Source of the DNA: Terriglobia bacterium
Lineage (GTDB): Bacteria > Acidobacteriota > Terriglobia > JAIQFV01
NCBI GenBank assembly: GCA_028716525.1
Contig: JAQUPQ010000028.1
Coordinates: 1-55,464, forward strand
Direction of reading: 5' to 3'
Length of the DNA stretch: 55,464 nt
In this document: piece after piece, positions 34,011-42,224 of the stretch
Layout: every line of letters begins with the position of its first letter
Position numbering within the stretch: the stretch's first letter is position 1
The notes under the pieces: model-generated
Database searches by the model: none
What the model was told of the DNA's origin: nothing
The model's input: the letters and a program-made list of their open reading frames with translations, nothing else
Program-made: the position numbers and the translations under genes

Positions 34011-35468
34011 ATGTTCAATCAATATTTTCAGCCGAACGACATTCTGATCATTTACCCGGAACTCTTGCTGGCGTTGTTTGCCATGGGCGTGATGATCATC
34101 GATCTGTTTCTCGACCGCGCCTGGAAAGTGTTGAATGCCTTCACGGCGTTGGTGGGGATTGCCTATGCCGCCTATGCGCTTTATCGGTTGAAGAGCAACG
34201 CCTTGAACCTGAGCGGTTACAACCACGCCATCCTGAACGATTCCTTTGCCATCTATTTTCAGTTTGTCTTCTTGATTGCCACCGCGTTGGTGATTTTGAT
34301 TTCGGCACGATATCTTTCCATCGAAGGGGAAAATCGCGGCGATTATTACGCCTTAATTCTTCTGTCGTTGATTGGAATGAATTTCATGGTGATGGGCATC
34401 GATCTCATCACGCTGTACATCGCGCTGGAGCTGATGGCGGTGTCGGAATACATCCTGGTCGGCTACCTGCGCACCAACCGGCAATCCAACGAAGCCGCCA
34501 TGAAGTTTTTCCTGCTGGGGGCCTTCTCTTCCGGAATTCTGCTGTACGGCATTTCGCTGCTGTACGGTATCAGCGGCTCGACGGATCTGCGCGTGATCGC
34601 GCAGCGGCTGGCGGAGCGTCCTTCACACGACCCCATCGCTTTGGTGGCGGTGGTCACGCTGACCGCCGGCTTATTGTTCAAAATCGGCGGAGTGCCGTTC
34701 CATCAATGGTTGCCCGACGCTTATGAAGGCGCGCCCAGTACGATCACGACATTTATTTCCGTGGCGCCCAAAGCGGCGTCGTTTGCGCTTATCCTGCGCA
34801 TCTTCATTGTCGGTTTGAAACCGTTGGAAACGAGTTGGGTGCCGGTGTTATCGGTGGTTTGCGTTTTGACCATGACGCTCGGCAACATCACCGCCATTTC
34901 ACAATCCAATATCAAGCGTCTGCTGGCCTATTCCTCCATCGCCCATGCCGGGTATCTTCTGCTCGGACTTATCGCCGGCAATGAGTATGGAATTACCGGA
35001 ATTGCCATTTACTTTTTGGTGTATGCCTTTATGAACATCGGCATATGGACGCTGGTGGTCGCCATGCGGCGGAAGGATTTGATTGGAGATCAAATACAAG
35101 ACATGGCCGGCATGATTTATAAAAACCCCGGCGCCGCCGTTCTCATGCTGGTGTTCCTGCTTTCGCTGGCCGGCATTCCACCGACCGCGGGCTTTATTGG
35201 AAAGTATTATTTGTTCGCCTCCGTCATTCAAACTCATCATTACGTTCTGGCCGTCATTGCCGTTCTGAACGCCGCCATTTCGTTGTATTACTATTTCCGC
35301 GTGGTGGTCGTCATGTTCATGAGCGAAAAGACGGACGAGGAAAAGATGACGCTCTCCCCGGGCGTCCTGACCAGCCTCGCCGTCACTTTGGTGTTCACTC
35401 TTCTGATCGGCATCTATCCCGAACCCTTCATTCGGTTTGCGCAGAATTCCCTGTCGCTGTTTCAATGA
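34011..35468 (+). CDS. nuoN: NADH-quinone oxidoreductase subunit N
   Basis: A 485-residue antiporter-like subunit with ~14 helices. Conserved: LYIALELMAVSEYILVGYLR (Glu), LFKIGGVPFHQWLPDAYEGAPSTITTFISVAPKAASFAL, ISQSNIKRLLAYSSIAHAGYLLLGL, SLAGIPPTAGFIGKYYLF. Last gene of the visible nuo cluster; genes for NuoE, F and G do not follow. Confidence 0.97.
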   Translation: MFNQYFQPNDILIIYPELLLALFAMGVMIIDLFLDRAWKVLNAFTALVGIAYAAYALYRLKSNALNLSGYNHAILNDSFAIYFQFVFLIATALVILISARYLSIEGENRGDYYALILLSLIGMNFMVMGIDLITLYIALELMAVSEYILVGYLRTNRQSNEAAMKFFLLGAFSSGILLYGISLLYGISGSTDLRVIAQRLAERPSHDPIALVAVVTLTAGLLFKIGGVPFHQWLPDAYEGAPSTITTFISVAPKAASFALILRIFIVGLKPLETSWVPVLSVVCVLTMTLGNITAISQSNIKRLLAYSSIAHAGYLLLGLIAGNEYGITGIAIYFLVYAFMNIGIWTLVVAMRRKDLIGDQIQDMAGMIYKNPGAAVLMLVFLLSLAGIPPTAGFIGKYYLFASVIQTHHYVLAVIAVLNAAISLYYYFRVVVVMFMSEKTDEEKMTLSPGVLTSLAVTLVFTLLIGIYPEPFIRFAQNSLSLFQ

Positions 35469-35859
35469 CCGCGCGATTTCGCCGCAACCCCCTCGGGGTT
35501 TGCGTGGCATGATGCGATTCATGTCCCAGGGTAGCTCTCCACAGTGCGGAGAGCTAACCCTGGGCTGGAGGCTGTCGCCTCTTCTAGGCAGCCCATCGTG
35601 AGGCCTGAACTGCGCCAAGGGCGCTGTGCCTCAAAGCCCAATGTTGCTCTGATCCGGCACGGATCAGAGCAACGTTGGGAAATGGGTTTGAATCGATTTC
35701 AGAAATGGATTGCGGAATCAAATTTACAATCCCAGCGGGATTGTGGCATTGTTAGTATCCCCCCAATTAATTCCCCCCGCGCGAACCATGCAATGTAAAT
35801 TGTTTACTTTGGACTTCTGATCGTGGATTGAGGGATATTATGCAAGAACACAACGATGG
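35469..35859. repeat. Intergenic region with hairpins after nuoN
   Basis: It holds CTCTCCACAGTGCGGAGAG (about 35526-35545), a TAACCCTGGGCTGGAGGCTG-type element, and an inverted repeat TGCTCTGATCC/GGATCAGAGCA around 35645-35675 that could act as a terminator-like stem without a T-tract. The downstream 130 bp is AT-rich. No gene is recognised. Confidence 0.5.
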
Positions 35860-36828
35860 GTGAGGGCGGCATTTTGGAGTCAAGATGAGCAGGACAGAAT
35901 TGACGAGGATGCTTTGAAAGCGCCGCTTCCAATAGTCGACGGAGTCGCCCCCTCTTGCCGCTGGCTTCCGCCGGGTCCCTGGAAAACAGCTCTCGATTTT
36001 CTGATCGAAAGATACCCCGGAGTTGAAGCCGCAACCTGGCTGTCGCGGATGGCCAAAGGGGAGGTGGTGGATGAAACCGGGCTTCGCCTGAACTCAGAAA
36101 CTCCTTACCGAGTTGGAGCCTGCGTTTTTTACTACCGCAACCTCGAATCGGAAATCATCATCCCCTTTGCGGAGACCATCCTTTATCAAGACGAACATCT
36201 TCTGGTTGTTGATAAGCCTCATTTCTTGCCCGTGCTCCCTTCCGGGCGATTCCTTCATGAAACGCTTCTTGTCCGCTTGAGAAAAAAGGGGGAGCCCGCG
36301 CCGCTGGTCCCCATCCATCGCATCGACCGGGAAACGGCAGGGGTCGTCCTGTTTTCTCGCAATCCGGAAACCCGAAGTCAATACGCAACGCTTTTTCAGG
36401 ATCGGAAAGTGAAGAAGGTGTACGAAAGCCTTGCGCCCACGCATCCAGGGCTCAGTTTTCCCGTGACGCGACACAGTCGAATGGTGGCCGGAGAACCTTT
36501 TTTTCGAATGAAAGAAGTGGAAGGAAAACCGAACTCCGAGACCACCATTGCGGTGCTCCAGGTATTGAGCGGCACGACTCGCTTTCAGATCATTCCCGTT
36601 ACCGGCAGAAAACACCAAATCCGCCTGCATATGTCGGCGTTGGGGATCCCGATTCTTAATGACACACTTTACCCTGAGATGAGATCCTTCGAAGACGACG
36701 ATTTTTCCCATCCTCTCCAACTGTTGGCGAAGTCCGTGTCCTTTCAGGATCCGTTGACCGGGCGAGAACGCTATTTCGAGAGCAGTAGAAAGCTAGAGTG
36801 TGGCGAGGTGACGCTAAACGCTGTTTGA
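35860..36828 (+). CDS. RluA-family pseudouridine synthase
   Basis: A 322-residue RNA-modifying enzyme. The N-terminal ~90 residues include an S4-like segment (ALDFLIERYPGVEAATWLSRM). Catalytic core: ILYQDEHLLVVDKPHFLPV, active-site Asp in HRIDRETAGVVLFS, VKKVYESLAP, and the C-terminal ITGRKHQIRLHM-type motif (VTGRKHQIRLHMSALGIPI). It isomerises specific uridines in rRNA or tRNA; the target cannot be told from sequence. The start is a GTG at 35860 with a weak upstream site, so the N-terminus is uncertain. It may be horizontally mobile: it sits at the border of the repeat-rich accessory region. Confidence 0.88.
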   Translation: MRAAFWSQDEQDRIDEDALKAPLPIVDGVAPSCRWLPPGPWKTALDFLIERYPGVEAATWLSRMAKGEVVDETGLRLNSETPYRVGACVFYYRNLESEIIIPFAETILYQDEHLLVVDKPHFLPVLPSGRFLHETLLVRLRKKGEPAPLVPIHRIDRETAGVVLFSRNPETRSQYATLFQDRKVKKVYESLAPTHPGLSFPVTRHSRMVAGEPFFRMKEVEGKPNSETTIAVLQVLSGTTRFQIIPVTGRKHQIRLHMSALGIPILNDTLYPEMRSFEDDDFSHPLQLLAKSVSFQDPLTGRERYFESSRKLECGEVTLNAV

Positions 36829-36895
36829 TGCAGCCATGCGCCCTGCTGAAGAAGGTGTCGGGTATCAGGTGTCAGGGGCCAGGTGTCAGGCCGAA

Positions 36896-36946
36896 GGTCC
36901 GCCAGGGTTCGCTTGCGTCCTCCAGATTTTTGGGGGATTGGCGGAT
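36896..36946 (+). repeat. ~50-bp dispersed element, copy in plus orientation
   Basis: GGTCCGCC...TCGCTTGCGTC...GGGGGATTGGCGGAT. Related copies are at 8006-8055 (plus, more diverged) and 13322-13372 (minus). Confidence 0.65.
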
Positions 36947-36989
36947 ATCGGGTGTCCGGTTAAATTCTTACTGATCATCAAGTCCGGCT

Positions 36990-37026
36990 GGGTGACGCAT
37001 ACATCGCGCTTTTTGCGATGTGTGCG
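36990..37026 (+). repeat. Island repeat, half copy (left hairpin only)
   Basis: GGGTGACGCATACATCGC then a GCTTTTT loop and GCGATGTGTGCG. This is the left end of the element found complete at 37957, 39805 and 40356, with one stem mismatch. Confidence 0.6.
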
Positions 37027-37530
37027 ACGGGTCTCACCTGACCACTTCCAAATTTCAGTGAGCGATGGAGTCTTCAGCAAATACGTCCCTGAAAGGGACA
37101 TCTTCAATAGCCTAGGGTTGCGTGCTTTGCAACCCTAGGTAGGGAATTGCATCGCGGTTCTAACCCTGAAGGGGTTATCTAAGGCACCAATTGTGAAAAC
37201 TCTGTCGTCCCCGTGATTCACAATCCCAGATCCCTTCTAATGTATGAGGCAATACCTTCCCGGCCTTGACGCGGTTTTTCGGGCGTCGTATAGTCCGGCA
37301 TGTATTTCGGCCCCGCATTGATGTTCCGACGCCACGTCGGATGGATGGCTTTATGATCCCGAATGTTTCCAAACCATCAAAGTTTCCACTTCGACAAAAC
37401 GGCACACGTCGATACAGAAGGTGATTTCATGTTTGAGCTGACATGCGAGGAGATCATGAGGGTATCACAATCTGTGACATCCTCATCCACTACGGAGTTG
37501 GCTGGAGTGGACGTTAGGCCGAGGTAGCAA

Positions 37531-37848
37531 ATGGCCGAGGAACAAGATCACGATCCCTTTGAGGACTGGCGGGAATGGTTGGATCACCGTTACGACCCGG
37601 GTTACTTTTTGGGGGGTCGGATCCATCCCATGTTTCGAGTGAAGCGACCCAGTCCGTTCGGTTGGATATTTCTGGTATTTGGCGCATTTTCTCTGGCGTC
37701 CAGTATTGTAGCCCTCAGAGAGATTTCGTATCTCGCTATCCCATCGGTTGCGATGAGTTTTCTTTGGATTCTTGCTGGCTCGGCTATGCTTACGGAGGAA
37801 AAGCGCCGCAGTCGCGATGAAACAGGACATCATGGACAAAGCGAATAG
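37531..37848 (+). CDS. Small two-helix membrane protein, unknown
   Basis: A 105-residue protein starting at ATG 37531 with GAGG nine bases upstream. The acidic N-terminus (AEEQDHDPFEDWREWLDHRY) is followed by two hydrophobic helices (about 43-62 and 68-88) and a charged tail. No family is recognised. It lies between two copies of the island repeat and reads in the same direction as the other island genes. Confidence 0.55.
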   Translation: MAEEQDHDPFEDWREWLDHRYDPGYFLGGRIHPMFRVKRPSPFGWIFLVFGAFSLASSIVALREISYLAIPSVAMSFLWILAGSAMLTEEKRRSRDETGHHGQSE

Positions 37849-37956
37849 AGGCTGTAGTGTTTGACGTCAGTTGCATTCTGTCGAGTGTCCAGATCTCGCC
37901 ATTTCCTGTTCCCGCGGACGAGCGCTACTGTTGGGCTGATTAGAGCTCTGTAGGCT

Positions 37957-38151
37957 GGGTGGCGCAGACATCGTGTTCTGTACGATGTCTGCGATGAAAG
38001 GCCATGAGTCTCTTTAAGTGGAAAATATGGTTCGTGAAAAGAAGCGTTGTTTGGGCAGAGCATATTTGGTTTTGAAGGTTTCACATCATCAATGCAAACC
38101 CAAAGATTTTCTATCGCAGACATCTCGCAAGTCTCGATGTCTGCGCCACCC
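37957..38151 (+). repeat. Island repeat, copy A (195 bp, hairpin-ended)
   Basis: Ends are a perfect 17-bp inverted repeat: GGGTGGCGCAGACATCG (37957-37973) and its complement (38135-38151). Each end also folds on itself: left hairpin 37963-37993 with a perfect 12-bp stem, right hairpin 38115-38145 with a 10-bp stem. The ~120 bp between them is conserved with copies B and C. Confidence 0.85.
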
Positions 38152-38508
38152 GTCCGACGTCCTCCGTCGGATGGATGGCTTTATGATTGCCCACGTTCCC
38201 CGTTCGGCAGGCGCTTTCTCTCAAGAAAAGCCCGCAGCTTTCTCATGTCCTCAATCGAGGACCGGCTGGCGTTCGCAGCCCTGTAGACGGGATTTGAACA
38301 CCCTCAATGAAGTTGTGTTATGCCGATTCCCATAAGATGTCGTGAAGAACTGCCGGACAGGAAGCAAGCAATTGAAAGCAAAGGTGCAAATATGCCTTCG
38401 GCAAGACATTCAAAAGCGTATTATACGGACAGGGAACGAGAACTCCGCGTCTTACGCGGATCAGTCTAATTGCTGTTGGGCAAAGAACAACAAAAGAAAG
38501 AGAAACAC
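38152..38508. other. Leader region of the wHTH/HEPN gene pair
   Basis: Begins with the CGTCGGATGGATGGCTTTATGAT repeat (38165-38187). On the minus strand ~30 codons after it read as possible coding remnant (IEDMRKLRAFLERKRLPNG). The last 200 bp are AT-rich and likely hold the promoter of the downstream genes; no clear hexamers were fixed. Confidence 0.4.
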
Positions 38509-39048
38509 ATGCCAAAGGCTACGGTAACACTCGCGAGTGGCGCGGTAGTTAATATCGAGGGGGCGACAGCTGAGGTTAAGGACCTCTTGGCGTACTACGG
38601 TGGAGCCACTTCTGACAAACAAGAAAAGCAGAAGGCCGCTCCTGCCCCGAGGTCAGCGGGAAAGCCTACTGAAAAGCCGCAGACTGACGATCTGTCAATT
38701 AGTGAGATCGTGAAGCACGTCAAAGACTGCGACGAGGCGGACGACATTGAGTCGCGAATCCTAGACACGACGAGTCAGGTCAATCGCATTCTTCTACCGC
38801 TTTTCGTTGTGCAGAAGTACATGGGCGGCTCCCACGGTTTGACAACTGGTGAGATCAGCGCCGTCACAAAGGATCTCGGCATTCCCATTCACGTGGCCAA
38901 TGTGTCAAACGCCCTTAAGGGGAGCGCGGCCCGCTACGTTATCGGAGACAAGGTCCGCCGGAAGGGACAGCCTGTTCGGTATTCGCTCTCTCGTCGCGGA
39001 CTCAAGTACATCGAAAACGTGATCAAGGGCAAGAGCGATGGCGAGTAG
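38509..39048 (+). CDS. wHTH-like protein, first gene of a coupled pair, unknown function
   Basis: A 179-residue protein not matched to a named family. Residues 1-32 look like a small beta-beta-alpha unit (TVTLASGAVVNIEGATAEVK); 35-60 is a Lys/Pro/Ala linker; ~62-92 is an acidic helix. Residues ~93-175 have the pattern of a winged helix-turn-helix: LLPLFVVQKY, GLTTGEISAVTKDLGI, HVANVSNALKG, then a wing VRRKGQPVRYSLSRRGLKYI. DNA binding is therefore likely. It ends in ATGGCGAGTAG, overlapping the next gene's start by 11 bases. Flanked by island repeats A and B. Possibly the regulator or antitoxin of a two-gene module (inference). Confidence 0.65.
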   Translation: MPKATVTLASGAVVNIEGATAEVKDLLAYYGGATSDKQEKQKAAPAPRSAGKPTEKPQTDDLSISEIVKHVKDCDEADDIESRILDTTSQVNRILLPLFVVQKYMGGSHGLTTGEISAVTKDLGIPIHVANVSNALKGSAARYVIGDKVRRKGQPVRYSLSRRGLKYIENVIKGKSDGE

Positions 39049-39772
39049 GAAGCAATTCGCAAAGGGTCTTGCACGGCTTGGGCTTTCGCACGTTGACCGA
39101 GCAATAGCATTGCTTTGGTATTATCGCGAAACCCAACTGTTTGATGAACGTTCCCCATCGGAACTCGCCGCCGACTTGCACGAAGAGGACTTCCCAAAGC
39201 CAAATGTCACACGTCTCGGTCAAGAGCTGAGACAAAGTCGATACACCATTGGCGGCAAACGAAAGGGAACTCTCCAGCTTGATGCACGCAAGGTCGACGA
39301 ACTGAACACGAAGTACCTACTCCTGCTGGGCCTCCCAGACGTTCAGGTGAGGGGGGAATACTTGCCTCCTGAATGGACGAACGGAACGCGAAAGTATCTG
39401 GAACAACTCGTTCGTCAGCTCAATGGATGCTACGAGGCAGGCTTCTACGATGCTTGTGCAACGCTATGCAGACGATTGATGGAGTCCTTGATAATCGAGT
39501 GCTACGTAGCAGCTGGGCGACCGCACGAAATCCAGAAGAACGGAGTATTCGTGATGTTGGATGCCCTCGTTTCTACTATCACCACAGATAAGTCAATTCT
39601 GGTTGGCAGAAATACTCCTCCGACGATGCGCGACGTCAAGACTTTGGGCGATACTGCTGCGCATGATCGGACGTATATCACACCCAAACTCGATCTTGAC
39701 GACCTCCGATTGCGTTACAGGCACATGATTCAGGAACTACTGGGGAAAGCCGGGATCAAGCCAAAGCAGTGA
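39038..39772 (+). CDS. wHTH plus HEPN/DUF4145-like protein, second gene of a coupled pair
   Basis: A 244-residue protein. Residues 1-95 again resemble a winged helix domain (HVDRAIALLWYYRETQLFDE, SPSELAADLH, NVTRLGQELRQ). Residues ~115-235 form an all-helical domain with the DUF4145/HEPN-clan look: EAGFYDACATLCRRLMESLI, then MRDVKTLGDTAAHDRTYI with His209, and a terminal DLDDLRLRYRHMIQELL helix. HEPN domains are often RNases in toxin-antitoxin and defence systems, but the strict Rx4-6H motif is not clearly met here. Its start overlaps the upstream stop, so the two proteins are made together. Inferred: an undescribed regulator/effector pair. Confidence 0.65.
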   Translation: MASRKQFAKGLARLGLSHVDRAIALLWYYRETQLFDERSPSELAADLHEEDFPKPNVTRLGQELRQSRYTIGGKRKGTLQLDARKVDELNTKYLLLLGLPDVQVRGEYLPPEWTNGTRKYLEQLVRQLNGCYEAGFYDACATLCRRLMESLIIECYVAAGRPHEIQKNGVFVMLDALVSTITTDKSILVGRNTPPTMRDVKTLGDTAAHDRTYITPKLDLDDLRLRYRHMIQELLGKAGIKPKQ

Positions 39773-39804
39773 ACTGCCCAACCAGACGGTCGAGCGAACC
39801 GGTG

Positions 39805-39983
39805 GGGTGGCGCAGACATCGTGTTCTGTACGATGTCTGCGCGGAAAGGCCTGAATTTCTTTTACTCGACAATATAGCTGGTGAAACAAAGTTGTTTTGA
39901 GCAGAGCTTGTCTGCTTCGCTTTAGAAGTTGTCAATGCAAACTCGAACAATCTCTATCGCCCCGATACATCGGGGCGCCACCC
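39805..39983 (+). repeat. Island repeat, copy B (179 bp, swapped right hairpin)
   Basis: The left hairpin is identical to copy A. The right hairpin is replaced by the palindrome CGCCCCGATACATCGGGGCG (39959-39978), yet the terminal GCGCCACCC is kept. It follows the wHTH/HEPN pair by 32 bp in the same orientation as copies A and C. Confidence 0.8.
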
Positions 39984-40016
39984 ACCGAAGTTTTACAAGG
40001 GGAAAGGAGAATACCG

Positions 40017-40304
40017 ATGCCCAATTATGGTTTTGAAGCGACAAGAGGTTCTAACGGTCAGCCAATAATGGGAGTTACAATTAGACATAATCCTGCTGTA
40101 TGCAATGCTAATGGACTTGTTTGTACAGCACCAGTTTTAACAACCAACACACGACCTTCAGCTCTGGCAACAATGAATGTTCCAGGAGAGATAGCTCATT
40201 ATTTTACTGCGTCATACCCCGGACAGCCGAACGTAGTTGAAAATCAGTATACACTTGGAATGAACCAGGCAAGGTATGTTGAGTTTGTTTTTCCGGGATT
40301 ATAG
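40017..40304 (+). CDS. 95-aa orphan protein between two island repeats
   Basis: Starts at ATG 40017 with a strong GGGGAAAGGAGA ribosome binding site. It is rich in Asn/Thr/Pro (GVTIRHNPAVCNANGLVC, TTNTRPSALATMN) with two Cys close together, and no transmembrane segment. Base use is clearly more AT-rich than the surrounding genes, suggesting recent acquisition. It fills exactly the space between copies B and C. No family recognised. Confidence 0.6.
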   Translation: MPNYGFEATRGSNGQPIMGVTIRHNPAVCNANGLVCTAPVLTTNTRPSALATMNVPGEIAHYFTASYPGQPNVVENQYTLGMNQARYVEFVFPGL

Positions 40305-40355
40305 TGCGATATAAGAGGGTGAGACTGGATCAGATCTCTCCGAGAAAGGGAGGCG

Positions 40356-40552
40356 GGGTGCATACAACGTGTTCTGTACGATGTCTGCGATGAAAGACCC
40401 TGAATTTCTTTTAGTCGAGAATATGATTTGTGGAAAGAAGCGTCGCTTGGGCAAAGCTTGTCTGTTTGATTTTGAAGGGTGACACGTCGCGAACGAATGC
40501 CCGAACATAATGTATCGGAGACATCTCGCACGACTCGATGTCTGCCCCACCC
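40356..40552 (+). repeat. Island repeat, copy C (197 bp)
   Basis: Left end GGGTGCATACAACGTGTTCTGTACGATGTCTGCG with a decayed left stem; the right hairpin GAGACATC...GATGTCTGCCCCACCC is retained. The interior aligns with A and B. Same orientation. Confidence 0.8.
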
Positions 40553-40580
40553 GTCCCAAATCTAGGAGGCAATGCCAAGG

Positions 40581-40710
40581 TTTGGAGTGCGGCGACTATG
40601 GCGCCGCTTTGGATTTTCGCATAGAAAGATGTCACGGCCGAAACAGCGGGGTTACTAAGCTCATCCAAAGCGCCGCCTCAGGCGGCGCACTCCAAGTGTC
40701 TGCGCCACCC
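40581..40710. repeat. TTTGGAGTGCGGCG palindromic element plus island-repeat right end
   Basis: TTTGGAGTGCGGCGAC...GCGCCGCTTTGGAT faces ATCCAAAGCGCCGCC...GGCGGCGCACTCCAA (to 40695). It is followed directly by TGTCTGCGCCACCC (40697-40710), the right terminus of the island repeat, so the element appears inserted into a further island-repeat copy. Related element at 43511-43640. Confidence 0.65.
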
Positions 40711-40762
40711 GTCATTCCGTGAGGCGTCGAATCAATCCTTTTCTTGCTTGAGGAGGCTGTGT

Positions 40763-41812
40763 GTGCGGCGTATTGTCGCGATCTTTTTAATGATGTTGTT
40801 CTGTGGTTCGATGCTAAGTGCGGTTTCTTTGCCGAAACCAGAGCGAGACCCCGTTCCACCCACCGAAGCACAAATCCTTTTGATTAAGGAGGGGGTGCGA
40901 TTTCACGATCAAGGCGACTTTGAGAAGGCCATTGCCAATTATCAGGAAGCCCTCAAGATCAACCCCGATGTCGTAGAAGCCCTTTATGAGCTCTCTTTTT
41001 CTCAGTTTGCGAAAGGGGATTACTCTGAGTCGCTGGCGACAGCCTTAAAAGGGGCTGAATATCGATCCAAGCTGATCGATCAATTATATCTGCAGATAGG
41101 GAATTGTTTGGACAGTCTTGGAAGGACGAAGGAAGCGATTGATGTTTATAAGAAAGCCATGAAAGGCAGTCCGAGTGATTCGCTCCTCTATTTCAACCTT
41201 GCCCTTGCTCAGCAAAACCTGGCGAAAACGAAGGACGCCGAGAAGAGCTTTGAGCGAGCGCTGGTGCTCAATCCCAACCATCCTGGGTCGCACCGGTCAT
41301 TGGGTGGTTTGTATCTGAAGTCCGACCGCAAGATCTCAGCAATGTTGGCCTATCTTCGATTTCTGGTTCTGGAACCGCGATCCTCTCGGGCGGATCAGTT
41401 GTTGCCGACTGTAGAAGATCTGCTGGGGGCCGGTGTCACTCAAACAGGTGAGAATCAGATCGTAATTCCTATCGCCATTGGCAGCGGTAAGAACAAGCTA
41501 TCAGGGATTGATGACATGGGACTTTCGCTCTCGATCGCCCGTGGGGCAGTGTTCATAAAGAAAGAGGGAAAGGAGACGCCAACCGGAATTCAAGCCATCG
41601 CTCAGGAACTCTCCACATTTTTTGCCATAATGGGAGAAAGCTCGGGTGCTAGGAACAAGAGCTTCGTGTCAACTTACTACGTCCCCTACTTCGTCGAGCT
41701 CGGAAAGAAGAACATGGTTGAGCCGTTCTGTTATTTTATTTTCCAAAACAAAAAGGACGCGGACATTTCGCAGTGGCTGAATAGTCACTCGCAAGAAGTT
41801 CAAAGCTTTTAA
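40763..41812 (+). CDS. Secreted TPR-repeat protein
   Basis: About 349 residues. The GTG start at 40763 is set by AGGAGG six bases upstream. A signal peptide (IVAIFLMMLFCGSMLSAVS) is followed by four or more TPR units: GVRFHDQGDFEKAIANYQEALKINP, LYLQIGNCLDSLGRTKEAIDVYKKAM, LAKTKDAEKSFERALVLNPNHP. The C-terminal ~130 residues (from about 220) are a different, unrecognised domain. It probably acts as an envelope scaffold. It lies in the accessory island, on the same strand as its neighbours. Confidence 0.8.
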   Translation: MRRIVAIFLMMLFCGSMLSAVSLPKPERDPVPPTEAQILLIKEGVRFHDQGDFEKAIANYQEALKINPDVVEALYELSFSQFAKGDYSESLATALKGAEYRSKLIDQLYLQIGNCLDSLGRTKEAIDVYKKAMKGSPSDSLLYFNLALAQQNLAKTKDAEKSFERALVLNPNHPGSHRSLGGLYLKSDRKISAMLAYLRFLVLEPRSSRADQLLPTVEDLLGAGVTQTGENQIVIPIAIGSGKNKLSGIDDMGLSLSIARGAVFIKKEGKETPTGIQAIAQELSTFFAIMGESSGARNKSFVSTYYVPYFVELGKKNMVEPFCYFIFQNKKDADISQWLNSHSQEVQSF

Positions 41813-41888
41813 GAATGGTCTAGAAATTATACTTGGCCGAAGGACTAGCAGCTTTAATGGAATCTCCATTGGGTTGGGTGATGCATCC

Positions 41889-42215
41889 ATGAGCTTTGAC
41901 CGAATTGTGCTTGTGTGGGTTTTATGGGTGTTTGGAACGCTGCTGTTGTTGTTTTGCGGTTTGATGTCGATGGCACCGCAGGTCTCCTTGTGGTTTTTTT
42001 TGATATTTCTGTTACTTGCCACGCTTCTGCTCGCGCTGACGATTTGGTTGGGGCAGTCTCAATGGCAAAGCACTGGCGGACAGAACGGCACGGGCAGGGT
42101 GGTACGCGAACGCTCTCGATCTGTGCGCGTCATAGTGGCCCTCGCCGGATTGGAGTTAATAGTGTTTATAGCGTGGTTTTGCCGGTTGCTCGATTTTTCC
42201 TGGCTTGGACTTTGA
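41889..42215 (+). CDS. Small membrane protein, unknown
   Basis: A 108-residue frame starting at ATG 41889 with three hydrophobic segments (about 4-26, 31-52 and 83-103) and a basic loop between the second and third. No family is recognised and no strong ribosome binding site is visible. It is preceded by GGTTGGGTGATGCATCC, which weakly recalls the island-repeat left end, and followed by another half copy. Confidence 0.4.
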   Translation: MSFDRIVLVWVLWVFGTLLLLFCGLMSMAPQVSLWFFLIFLLLATLLLALTIWLGQSQWQSTGGQNGTGRVVRERSRSVRVIVALAGLELIVFIAWFCRLLDFSWLGL

Positions 42216-42224
42216 GAGGAGGTG

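Larger units (their letters stand above)
36829..37530. repeat. 700-bp intergenic region with several repeat families
   Basis: In order: GGTGTCGGGTATCAGG decamers (36850-36890); the ~50-bp element copy (36896-36946); a single left-end hairpin of the island repeat (36990-37026); palindrome CCTAGGGTTG/CAACCCTAGG (37112-37140); and CGTCGGATGGATGGCTTTATGAT (37335-37357), which recurs at 38165-38187. No convincing gene. Confidence 0.65.

Noticed and set aside
36836-37138. 100-codon plus-strand frame as a gene
   Set aside because: It runs through GTGTCAGG decamers, the ~50-bp element and the half island repeat; composition follows the repeats, not a protein.
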